From positions 1,095,360 through 1,159,359 of the forward strand of contig JAMLJH010000001.1 in NCBI GenBank assembly GCA_023953615.1: 64,000 nucleotides of DNA. Reading direction: 5' to 3'. Source of the stretch: Verrucomicrobiia bacterium (lineage in GTDB: Bacteria > Verrucomicrobiota > Verrucomicrobiia > Limisphaerales > JADLHS01). A program made the translations under genes and the position numbers. This document shows positions 8,516 through 16,680 of the stretch, one piece after another; positions within the stretch are counted from its first letter, which is position 1; each line of letters starts with the position of its first letter. The notes beneath the pieces were generated by a model. That model ran no database searches, was not told where the DNA came from, and was given only the letters and a program-made list of their open reading frames with translations.

Positions 8516-9952
8516 TTATTTGCCGGTAGCTGGCTGGCTTCGATTGCTGATGTTGTCGCCATCATTGTGGCGCAGCCGCGTGAACGTCCAGGAACTCAGG
8601 ATCGTGAGCAGTCCCAGCGTGATGAAGGCATGATGCAACGCCGGAATGAGCTGGTGCGAATCCGAGCGTTGGATGCCGCCTAAAAACCAGCCGGTGACAA
8701 GTGAGGCGCCCGCGACGCCAATGCTGACGGAGAGTTGCTGTGCGGTACTGGCGATGGTGCTGGCGTCGCTGGTTTGAGCGTCGGTGGTGTCCGCAAAGGT
8801 CAGGGTATTCATGCTGGTGAACTGGAGCGCGGAGAAACAACCTTGCAGAAAACTTAAGGACAAAATCACCCAGACCGGGGTGCCGATCTTTACGAACGAA
8901 AACATCATGATGGTGAGACCGATCAACGTGGTGTTCAACAGCAAGATGACGCGATGCCCGAACCGCGCAAGAATCGGTTGCGTGCAGAGCTTCATGCCGA
9001 TGGCGGCGGCGGCTTGCGGCATGGTCAGCAGGCCGGCCTGCCACGGCGTATAACCCAAACCAATTTGGTAGAGCAACGGCAGCAAGAACGGCATGCCGCT
9101 GATGCCGAGGCGCGTCACGAAACCGCCCACGACGGAAATGCGGAAGGTGCGCAGGCGAAACAGATTCAGCGTCAGCAGCGGGTTGCGCCGCAGTTGCGCG
9201 TGCCAGGCATAGGCAAACATCAATACCAACGCCGCGACCAGCATGGCCCCGATCGCGGGTAGCGGCAGGAAATGTTTCCCAAAAATTTCCAACACGTACG
9301 AAAGCAGAGCGACGCCGCTCCCGAACAGCAGAAATCCGCGAAAATCAAAACGTCCGACGCTGGGATTGCGATGTTCCGGCATGAACCGGTGCGATAGATA
9401 AAGTCCGAGCAGACCAAACGGCAGATTCAACAGAAAGATCATGCGCCACGGCATCCAATGCACGATCAGCCCGCCGGTGACCGGGCCCAGCAATGGTCCA
9501 ATCAGCGCCGGCACGATCACGTAATTCATGATCCGGATCATCTCGGATTTGGGAAACGTGAGGAGCAGCGCAATGCGGCCCACCGGCAGCATGATGGCCG
9601 CGCCGGCGCCCTGGATAATCCGCGAGGCGACCAGCATGGGCAGATTCAGGGAGAGACCGCAGAGCAGCGAACCCAGGGTGAAAACGATGACGGCCAGACT
9701 AAAAACGCGCCGGGTGCCAAACCGATCCGCAACCCAACCACTGAGCGGAATGAACACGGCCAGCCCAATGGTGTAGCTGGTGATGACGGATTTGAGGCTG
9801 AGGGACGCGACCTGAAAACTGGCGGCCATAGTGGGCACGGCGGTGTTCACGATCGTGCCGTCCAGTTGGAGCATGAACATCGCCACCGCCACGATCCACG
9901 GCATGAAGCGAGTGGATTGCGGACCTGCAGGGGCGGACTGGGCAGACCTCAT
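8516..9952 (-). CDS. MFS drug exporter, DHA2 (EmrB/QacA) family
   Basis: A 478-residue inner-membrane proton-coupled exporter with about 14 predicted helices. The family signature LDGTIVNTAVPTMA lies in TM1 and the MFS motif A variant GWVADRFGTRRVF between TM2 and TM3. Motif C-like GPVTGG lies in TM5. There is no EmrA-type periplasmic adaptor beside it, so it probably acts alone. The ATG at 9952 is preferred; a GTG at 10000 would add 16 residues outside the usual family start. The substrate is unknown. It is transcribed in the same direction as the ada gene upstream, about 105 bases away. Confidence 0.88.
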   Translation of the reverse strand: MRSAQSAPAGPQSTRFMPWIVAVAMFMLQLDGTIVNTAVPTMAASFQVASLSLKSVITSYTIGLAVFIPLSGWVADRFGTRRVFSLAVIVFTLGSLLCGLSLNLPMLVASRIIQGAGAAIMLPVGRIALLLTFPKSEMIRIMNYVIVPALIGPLLGPVTGGLIVHWMPWRMIFLLNLPFGLLGLYLSHRFMPEHRNPSVGRFDFRGFLLFGSGVALLSYVLEIFGKHFLPLPAIGAMLVAALVLMFAYAWHAQLRRNPLLTLNLFRLRTFRISVVGGFVTRLGISGMPFLLPLLYQIGLGYTPWQAGLLTMPQAAAAIGMKLCTQPILARFGHRVILLLNTTLIGLTIMMFSFVKIGTPVWVILSLSFLQGCFSALQFTSMNTLTFADTTDAQTSDASTIASTAQQLSVSIGVAGASLVTGWFLGGIQRSDSHQLIPALHHAFITLGLLTILSSWTFTRLRHNDGDNISNRSQPATGK

Positions 9953-10057
9953 GTCACGCAAAACATAAACTGACCGGGGGAAGTTCCACAATCTCCGCAC
10001 ACGATTGGAGACGGAAAATGTTTGATGACTGACCGGGTGGCGATCCGCCTCCTGCGG

Positions 10058-11119
10058 TCAGGGAGTGAGGCGTCCCGATTGTTCCAGGTTTAGCAACATT
10101 CGTTTGCGCCAGACGCCGCCACCGTAACCGCTGAGCGCGCCGTTTTTGGCCACAACACGGTGACACGGCACGAGCAGATAAAGGCGATTGGTACCGTTGG
10201 CGCGAGCCACCGCACGCACGGATTGCGGCGCGCCGATGCGCCGGGCCACTTCAGTGTAGCTGGTGGTTTTACCGTACGGCAGGTTTTGCAGCTCGCGCCA
10301 GACGCGCGCTTGAAACGGGGAACCTTTCCAAGCGATGGGAACGGTAAATATTTCTCGTTTCCCGGCGAAATACTCATCCAACTCGCGCCGGGTTTGTTGC
10401 AAGACGCCATTCTCGACGGAGACCACGGGGAGTTTGAAACGTCGCTGCAGATCGAGGCGGCTCTGTCGCAGGGTGCGCACATCCGCAAATTCCAACTGAC
10501 ACAGCGCGGTGGCAGTGGCCGCCGCCAGCATCGGGCCGAGTGGTGTGGACAGCAAAACAACGCAAAGGTGATCGCCGGCACGGGCCTGCTTGGGGGTTTG
10601 GCCGAAGACGCGCAGGAACGCGCTGCGAAAACCGCTGAAGGACTCGTAACCGTGATCGAACACCACCGCGGCCAAACTCTTGCCCGCGTGAATTTGCGCC
10701 AACGCCCGCGCGAGTCGTTGGCCGCGATTCCACTCGGCGAAACTCATGCCGAAGTGAGTTTGAAACCAGCGCCGCACGCGTTCCGGTTGCAGCCCCAATT
10801 GACGCAGCTCGCGGGCGTTTAGATTACGATCGGGTTGCCCGGCCGCGAGCCGCATCAATTCTGCGACCCAGGCGGGCGGTTGCCCGGAAGCCAACTCGGG
10901 ACGGCAACGCTTGCAAGCGCGATAGCCCGCTTGTTTGGCGTCGGCGTCAGTGTGAAAAAATTCCAGATGCTTTTGGGCGGGTCGTGAAGGACAGGATGGG
11001 CGACAGAAAATCCGCGTGGTTTTGACGCCAAAATAAAACAACCCATCGTAGTTGGGATCGCGCCGGCGCCAGGCGGCGAGCATTTCGCGACGAGTCAAAG
11101 TTCGTTTACTTTTCTGCAC
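10058..11119 (-). CDS. ada: Ada: methylphosphotriester sensor/AraC regulator and O6-methylguanine-DNA methyltransferase
   Basis: Bifunctional alkylation-repair protein of 353 residues, matching E. coli Ada in length and layout. The N-terminal zinc domain has C39, C43, C69 and C72 (FCRPSC ... CKRC); the first takes a methyl group from phosphotriesters and turns the protein into an activator. Residues about 85-185 are an AraC-type double HTH (LREL, FSGFRSAFLRVFGQTP). The C-terminal suicide methyltransferase carries C319 in PCHRVV, followed by LSGYGGG. All key residues are present. By analogy it would autoregulate its own promoter, but I see no clear Ada box. It precedes the DHA2 exporter on the same strand. 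Confidence 0.95.
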   Translation of the reverse strand: MQKSKRTLTRREMLAAWRRRDPNYDGLFYFGVKTTRIFCRPSCPSRPAQKHLEFFHTDADAKQAGYRACKRCRPELASGQPPAWVAELMRLAAGQPDRNLNARELRQLGLQPERVRRWFQTHFGMSFAEWNRGQRLARALAQIHAGKSLAAVVFDHGYESFSGFRSAFLRVFGQTPKQARAGDHLCVVLLSTPLGPMLAAATATALCQLEFADVRTLRQSRLDLQRRFKLPVVSVENGVLQQTRRELDEYFAGKREIFTVPIAWKGSPFQARVWRELQNLPYGKTTSYTEVARRIGAPQSVRAVARANGTNRLYLLVPCHRVVAKNGALSGYGGGVWRKRMLLNLEQSGRLTP

Positions 11120-11200
11120 ACAGGCAGCCTAGCAGATGCGTCCACCGAAAAAACGACACGACATTCACGAACCGACGATTTCGGATGGAGCGGGGTACAT

Positions 11201-11231
11201 GAAAAAGCCGGAGCAGAACATTGCTCCGGCT
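11201..11231 (-). terminator. Rho-independent terminator of hppA
   Basis: Perfect 10-bp stem AGCCGGAGCA (11206-11215) with TGCTCCGGCT (11222-11231), 6-base loop. Read on the minus strand it is followed by five Ts. It lies 22 bases past the pump's stop codon. Confidence 0.85.
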
Positions 11232-11252
11232 GAGATCCAGTGCGGCTGAGGA

Positions 11253-13715
11253 TTATTTATTTTCCGGAATCCGCATCGCGTAGAATGAGCGATAGACAAA
11301 GATCAACGCCACGATGAAGAAGAACGCGCCGATGGCGGTCTTCGCGCTTTGATTCGTCATGGTCACGGCGATTTCCACCGCGAGCAGACCGAACAGCGTG
11401 GTGAATTTGATCACCGGATTCATCGCCACGGAGGACGTGTCTTTGAACGGGTCCCCCACGGTGTCGCCCACGACGGTGGCGGCGTGGAGGTCTGTTCCTT
11501 TCTGGCGCAAGTCCACTTCAACGATCTTCTTGGCGTTGTCCCACGCGCCGCCGGCGTTGGCCATGAAGATGGCTTGGAATAAACCGAAGAACGCGATGCC
11601 GATCAGGTAGCCAATGAAGAAGTAGGCATTAAAGAACGGTAACGCGAGCGCAAAGCAGAACACGACGATGAAGATGTTCCACATGCCTTTTTGCGCGTAC
11701 TCGGTGCAGATGCGGACCACTTCCTTGCTGTCTTTGTCGCTCGCGGTGGCGGCATCCAGCTTCATGTTTTCCTTGATGTAAACCACCGCGCGATACGCGC
11801 CAGTGACGACGGCCTGCGTGCTGGCGCCGGTGAACCAGTAGATCACCGCGCCTCCCGCAATGAGGCCGAGAATGATTTCCGGGTTCACGATGGAAAGCTT
11901 GGCAATCACGTTGCCGAACAGATTTTCCAGAAGGATGATGATGCCGAACACCATTGTGGTCGCGCCGACGACCGCCGTGCCGATGAGCACCGGTTTCGCC
12001 GTGGCCTTGAACGTGTTGCCGGCGCCGTCGCCTTTTTCGAGTTGGTATTTGGCGTTCTCGAAATCCGGATCGAAGCCGAAGTCGCGCTTGATTTCGGCTT
12101 TGATGTTTTGGCGGCCTTCGATCTGGCTGAGTTCGTAAACCGATTGCGCGTTGTCCGTGACCGGTCCGTAGCTATCCACGGCAATCGTCACCGGGCCCAT
12201 ACCGAGGAAGCCGAACGCGACCAAACCGAACGCGAAGATCGGAGCGGCGAAACGGAAATGCTCGGGCATCAACTCGAGCACGGCGGGGTTCTGCGAGAAG
12301 TAATACGAGACAAACATCAGCAGCATGATGACCATGCCCATCCAGAAGGCGGACATATTACCCGCCACAAAGCCCGATAGAATGTTCAAGGACGCGCCAC
12401 CATGTTTGGAGCAGTTCGTCACTTCCTTGACGTGTCGCGAAGTCGTGCTCACAAACACCTTGGTGAACTCGGGAATCAACGCGCCCGCCACCGTGCCGCA
12501 ACTGATGATGATGGACAGCACCCACCAGAGCTGCGCCCCCATCCCGGTTTGTTTGGCCAGCAGAAAATAGCTGGCGATAAACGTGATGCCGATCGAAACC
12601 GCGGAGGTAATCCAGACCAGATGGGTGAGCGGTTCCTCGAAATCGAAATCCTTCTTGCCGCCATATTTGGCGCGGCTTAACGCTTCATTGACAAAATAGG
12701 AAACGAGCGAGGTTACAATCATCAAGGCGCGCATGGCGAAGAGCCAGATGATCAAGGTGCCGCAAACCACCGGATTGGCGGCCAGCGCCAAAGCCAGAAA
12801 CGCAATCAACGCCACCCCGGTCACCCCGTAGGTTTCAAAACCGTCGGCGGTCGGCCCGACCGAGTCACCCGCGTTATCGCCGGTGCAGTCGGCGATGACT
12901 CCCGGATTCTTCGGATCGTCCTCGGGGAGTTTGAAGACAATCTTCATCAGGTCAGAACCAATGTCGGCGATCTTGGTGAAAATGCCGCCGCAGATGCGCA
13001 GCACCGAGGCGCCGAGCGATTCGCCAATGGCAAAACCGATGAAGCACGGCCCGACCAGATCGCGCGGCAGGAACATCAGAATGGAGATCATGAAGAATAA
13101 TTCCACCGCCACGAGGAGCAGGCCGACGCTCATGCCGGAGCGCAAGGGAATGCCCAGGGTGGCAAGCGGATCACCTTTGAGCGCCGAAAAGGCCGCGCGC
13201 GAATTGGCCGTGGTATTGATGCGGATGCCGAACCACGCCACGCCGTAACTGCCCAGAATTCCCAGAACGGACGCCAACAGAATGACGATGACATTAAACG
13301 TCACGTGACCGGTGCTTAACGCCTGGCCCGCCGCGTCCTTGTGTTCGGTGAGAAAGCCGAAATAGTAAATCATGCAGGCGGCGATCAGCGCCCAGAGCAC
13401 CGCGAGAAATTTACCCTGCGTGAACAAATACGTTTTACAGGTCTCCCAAATGGTGTTCGACACCTTCGCCATGCTTTCATGCACATCCAGCGTCTTGGTC
13501 TGTTTGTACTGCACGAGGCCAAAAATCGCCCCGATAAGACAGATGCCGATGCCGAGATACATCAACAGCGGGCCGCTCGCTCCGCCGAGTCCGTCAAAGG
13601 TGATCGCGGTCAGATCGGGAATGTGTATGTCTGCTTCACTGGCGTTTGCGCCCAGTGCCGGTCCGATGATTGAAAGGAGCATGACGCTCCAGAATCGCAT
13701 TGTTCTAGTTGCCAT
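11253..13715 (-). CDS. hppA: Membrane-bound pyrophosphate-energised proton pump (H+-PPase)
   Basis: Polytopic enzyme of 820 residues that couples PPi hydrolysis to ion export, with about 16 membrane segments. The substrate site is clear: DCTGDNAGDSVGPTADGFE and, near the C-terminus, DTVGDPFKDTSSVAMN. In the K+-dependence region the sequence is GNTFKATAK: Lys at the position equivalent to 460 points to the K+-independent class, which pumps H+, although the 463-equivalent is Ala rather than the usual Thr. It is longer than most bacterial members, mainly in the N-terminal 150 residues, which include a signal-like first helix. It has its own terminator and a divergent promoter region shared with the aminotransferase gene (13716-13831). 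Confidence 0.94.
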   Translation of the reverse strand: MATRTMRFWSVMLLSIIGPALGANASEADIHIPDLTAITFDGLGGASGPLLMYLGIGICLIGAIFGLVQYKQTKTLDVHESMAKVSNTIWETCKTYLFTQGKFLAVLWALIAACMIYYFGFLTEHKDAAGQALSTGHVTFNVIVILLASVLGILGSYGVAWFGIRINTTANSRAAFSALKGDPLATLGIPLRSGMSVGLLLVAVELFFMISILMFLPRDLVGPCFIGFAIGESLGASVLRICGGIFTKIADIGSDLMKIVFKLPEDDPKNPGVIADCTGDNAGDSVGPTADGFETYGVTGVALIAFLALALAANPVVCGTLIIWLFAMRALMIVTSLVSYFVNEALSRAKYGGKKDFDFEEPLTHLVWITSAVSIGITFIASYFLLAKQTGMGAQLWWVLSIIISCGTVAGALIPEFTKVFVSTTSRHVKEVTNCSKHGGASLNILSGFVAGNMSAFWMGMVIMLLMFVSYYFSQNPAVLELMPEHFRFAAPIFAFGLVAFGFLGMGPVTIAVDSYGPVTDNAQSVYELSQIEGRQNIKAEIKRDFGFDPDFENAKYQLEKGDGAGNTFKATAKPVLIGTAVVGATTMVFGIIILLENLFGNVIAKLSIVNPEIILGLIAGGAVIYWFTGASTQAVVTGAYRAVVYIKENMKLDAATASDKDSKEVVRICTEYAQKGMWNIFIVVFCFALALPFFNAYFFIGYLIGIAFFGLFQAIFMANAGGAWDNAKKIVEVDLRQKGTDLHAATVVGDTVGDPFKDTSSVAMNPVIKFTTLFGLLAVEIAVTMTNQSAKTAIGAFFFIVALIFVYRSFYAMRIPENK

Positions 13716-13831
13716 ATTAGCGAGATGAATATGAGAAAGTTGCTCGTTAAAGCCAACGTAATTTTTACCGCTTTTTAGCCGCCCCGGGTAGTTTTATTGC
13801 TCCGCTGGAGCGCCGCGGCTAATCTGACGGG

Positions 13832-14983
13832 GTGCAAATTGAAGCGCTTCAACGCAACGAGCCGTTGCGGCAACACGAGTTTCCAGTTGTTAAAACCAAG
13901 ATTTTCCTGGGGCACGCCGGCGATTGCCCGTTGCCGCGCCGTGTCGCCCAGGCGATCTCCGATTACGCTTTCCATGCGGCAGCCGGCGATCAGGAAGCGG
14001 CCATCTGGCCACAGGCGGTGGAGACGGGCCGGGCGCTCGGAGCGCAGTTGTTGCATTGCGCGCCGGATGAAATCGCTTTTGTCGGGCCGACCTCGCTGGC
14101 GCTGAGTTTCTTTGCCAGTGGATTGAGATTTCGCAAAGGCGACAACATCCTCGTTTATCACGACGATTATCCCTCCAATGTTTATCCCTGGCTGGCCCTG
14201 GCCGAACAAGGCGTGCAGGTGCGGCTGCTCAACACGCGCAGTCTGGGCGCGATCCGCTCCATTGACGTGTTGGGTCAGGTGGACGAGCAAACCAAACTCG
14301 TGGCTCTGGCCAGTTGCCATTTCGTGAGCGGCTACCGACTGGATTACGCGACCATCGGCGCGGCGCTGCGACAACGCAACATTCTATTTTGTCTGGATGG
14401 CATTCAGACCGTGGGCGCGTTTCCCATGACGATGGAGGCGGTGGATTTGCTGGCTGCGGACGCGCATAAATGGCTGCTCGGCCCCTGTGGCGCGGGTTTG
14501 ATGTTTGTGAAAAAGGATTTGCAACCGCAGCTCAATCCGCCGATTTACGGCTGGCACAATGTCCGTTGCCCCAACTTTGTGACGCAGGAGAAAATCGAGT
14601 TCAACTCCGGCGCAAAAAAATTCGAGGCGGGCACGCACAATTTGCTGGGATTGGTTGGGTTGAATGAAGCCATGCGGATGCTGCTGGAAGTGGGAGTGGA
14701 AAACATCGCCGCGGATTTGCTGCACAAGCGCGCGCTGCTCGTGCCGGCTTTACAGGCCAAAGGTTATACGGTTCTGCACGCGGATGCCGGGCCGGTAAAC
14801 GCCAGCGGGATTGTTACGTTCTTCAAACCGGCCACCGACATGGCGGCCGTTCATCAGCGGCTTCTGGACGCCCATATCGTCACCTCGCTGCGCTCCGATC
14901 GTCAGGGACAGCGTTACATCCGACTCTCGCCGCACTTCTACAATACGGACGCCGAACTTCAGCGCGTATTGGAACTGCTGTAA
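13832..14983 (+). CDS. Class V aminotransferase (cysteine desulfurase/isopenicillin N epimerase-like)
   Basis: PLP-dependent fold-type I enzyme of 383 residues. The PLP Lys is K213 in DAHKWLLGPCG, and the ring-nitrogen Asp is D189 in CLDGIQTVG, both in family spacing. SCHFVSGYRLD matches the usual SNVSGxxxD stretch. A FxxGTxN-like element (FEAGTHN) follows. No obvious persulfide-loop Cys or Suf/Isc partner genes are present, so a catabolic or epimerase-type role is as likely as desulfuration. The start is a GTG at 13832. It is divergent from hppA and convergent with the DUF1080 gene, so it is monocistronic. Confidence 0.82.
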   Translation: MQIEALQRNEPLRQHEFPVVKTKIFLGHAGDCPLPRRVAQAISDYAFHAAAGDQEAAIWPQAVETGRALGAQLLHCAPDEIAFVGPTSLALSFFASGLRFRKGDNILVYHDDYPSNVYPWLALAEQGVQVRLLNTRSLGAIRSIDVLGQVDEQTKLVALASCHFVSGYRLDYATIGAALRQRNILFCLDGIQTVGAFPMTMEAVDLLAADAHKWLLGPCGAGLMFVKKDLQPQLNPPIYGWHNVRCPNFVTQEKIEFNSGAKKFEAGTHNLLGLVGLNEAMRMLLEVGVENIAADLLHKRALLVPALQAKGYTVLHADAGPVNASGIVTFFKPATDMAAVHQRLLDAHIVTSLRSDRQGQRYIRLSPHFYNTDAELQRVLELL

Positions 14984-15036
14984 GCCGCCGGTGCGCCGGT
15001 GATCGGAAACTCTGAATCAGCCTGCCGGGCGGCAGA

Positions 15037-15648
15037 TTATTTCAGTTCCTTGATTTGGAGATTGCGGAACCAGACGGTGCCGTGATCGCCTTGCAACAGG
15101 ATCGGTCCGGGCTGGTCGTAATGGTGGTCCAACTCGCCGCCGGTGCCTTTCTTAATCTCGACGCGATCATGCGTCTTCACGCCGTTATGGATGACCGTGA
15201 TGCGGTCGCCGATGATGGTGGCTTCGACGGATTGCCATTGGTCGCCCGGCTTGGAAACGAACTGGTCCGGCGCCTTGAAATTGTAGAGCGCACCGTTGCC
15301 GGTGTTGTTGGGTTTCCCGCTCGAATAGTCGCCCAGGATTTGGATTTCATAGCGGCCGCGCAAATAGAAGCCGCTGTTGGAATCATTCGGAACCAGGTAT
15401 TCGTATTTGACGGTAAAGTTCTGGAATTTCTGGTCAGTAAGCAAATCCGTGCCGTGTTCGCCCTGGTTCACGGTGTTTTTGAGAATGCCGTTCTCGACCT
15501 TCCAACTGTTATGCCCGTTCGGATCGCGGAGCTTCCAACCGGACAAATCTTTGCCGTTGAAGAGTGGTTTGTAGCCGGCGTCGTCCGCGGCTTGAATGGT
15601 CACCAGTACCGCAAGGCTTAGCGTGAAAGCGAGAATGGTTTTTTTCAT
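15037..15648 (-). CDS. Secreted DUF1080 protein (3-keto-disaccharide hydrolase-like)
   Basis: A 203-residue exported protein with a signal peptide (MKKTILAFTLSLAVLVTIQA). The DUF1080 concanavalin-like fold is obvious: PLFNGKDLSGW, then NSWKVENGILKN, NSGFYLRGRYEIQILGD, and the ending GPILLQGDHGTVWFRNLQIKEL. Family members, abundant in Verrucomicrobiota and Planctomycetota, bind or hydrolyse glycosides; some act on 3-keto-disaccharides. Start chosen at the ATG of the signal peptide (15648), since the upstream frame is not family-like. Eighty-eight bases separate it from the TlpA gene upstream on the same strand, so the two may be co-transcribed. Confidence 0.88.
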   Translation of the reverse strand: MKKTILAFTLSLAVLVTIQAADDAGYKPLFNGKDLSGWKLRDPNGHNSWKVENGILKNTVNQGEHGTDLLTDQKFQNFTVKYEYLVPNDSNSGFYLRGRYEIQILGDYSSGKPNNTGNGALYNFKAPDQFVSKPGDQWQSVEATIIGDRITVIHNGVKTHDRVEIKKGTGGELDHHYDQPGPILLQGDHGTVWFRNLQIKELK

Positions 15649-15736
15649 GCGAGAAAGGAGTTTGAATTGCTGGTTAATGAGGTGAACACGGCGCAACCGT
15701 CTTGGGACGATGATTGCGCCGCACAAAATGCTTCAT

Positions 15737-16549
15737 TTATTTTTTGGTCAACACTTTGGCCAAAGCTTGTTCGAGGGCTTCGCCGCGCAGGTTCTTGGCG
15801 AGGATCGTACCGTTGCCGTCCAGAAGGTAGGTGGCCGGAATACTATTCACCCCGTATTGCGTCGAGAGTTTGTTGTTCCAACCCTGCCCATCGAAGAACT
15901 GTTGCCACGGCATTTTTTTATCTTTGATGAACTTGTCGAGCTTGGCGCGGTCGCTGTCCAGGCTGATGCCGACGATTTCAAAACCGGCGGCGTGATGCTT
16001 CTCGTAAGCTTTAAGGACGTTGGGCAGTTCAGCCACACACGGGCCGCACCAAGTCGCCCAAAAATCCACCAGCACTACTTTGCCCTTGTACGCAGCGATG
16101 GAAAGAGGTTTGCCGTCCAAGTCCTGCACTTCGAAGTCCGGGAACTTCGCGCCTTCCACCAAGCCCTCGCGAACTTTTTTGGCCGCTTCCTGCTTGCGCA
16201 TCATCTCCGCCGGTTTGGTGTCCGGAAATTCCTTCAGCAATTGTGCCAGATACGCTTCGCCCTTCTTTTCGTCGTGGAAAATTTGCGAGTATAACTGGGC
16301 TTTGATCAGCAACACCTGGGCGACTTCATCCGTTTTCTCGCTTTTGTGTTTTTCCAGCAAGGTGTCGAGTGCCTTCAATTCATCCGTGAAGTTGGCCTCG
16401 GTGCGGTCTCCGCCCTTCACCTTGGCTTGCACCTTGGTGAGAATGGCCTTGATCTCCTGGCTCACTTCGCCGGTCTCGGCGGTGGCGGTTGGTTGCCAAG
16501 CCAGCCACAGACCGACCATGGCGAGGATGGTGAAAAGTTTGATTTTCAT
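15737..16549 (-). CDS. TlpA-like periplasmic thioredoxin-fold protein
   Basis: A 270-residue exported redox protein. The signal peptide covers residues 1-24 (LAWQPTATA-E). Residues 25-130 are a charged helical region with a tetratricopeptide-like feel. The thioredoxin-fold AhpC/TSA-like domain spans about 135-268, with FWATWCGPC (C168, C171) and the cis-Pro loop near NSIPATYLLDGNG. Such proteins reduce disulfides in the periplasm, for example during cytochrome c maturation. No ccm genes adjoin it. It shares strand with the downstream DUF1080 gene. Confidence 0.88.
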   Translation of the reverse strand: MKIKLFTILAMVGLWLAWQPTATAETGEVSQEIKAILTKVQAKVKGGDRTEANFTDELKALDTLLEKHKSEKTDEVAQVLLIKAQLYSQIFHDEKKGEAYLAQLLKEFPDTKPAEMMRKQEAAKKVREGLVEGAKFPDFEVQDLDGKPLSIAAYKGKVVLVDFWATWCGPCVAELPNVLKAYEKHHAAGFEIVGISLDSDRAKLDKFIKDKKMPWQQFFDGQGWNNKLSTQYGVNSIPATYLLDGNGTILAKNLRGEALEQALAKVLTKK

Positions 16550-16680
16550 GGTTTCAAATTGGTTTGATGTTTTGCGCGTTGCAACGCAACCAGCAGAACA
16601 CCGCCATTTCCCGCCAGCAAGGATTATCTCTGGCTTTTTTGGGGGGACAATTTCGGGCGCGAGCCGGCCGGTTTTGGCGC

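Noticed and set aside
12325..13248. Several plus-strand frames within hppA
   Set aside because: They are shadows of the conserved pump, with no independent features.
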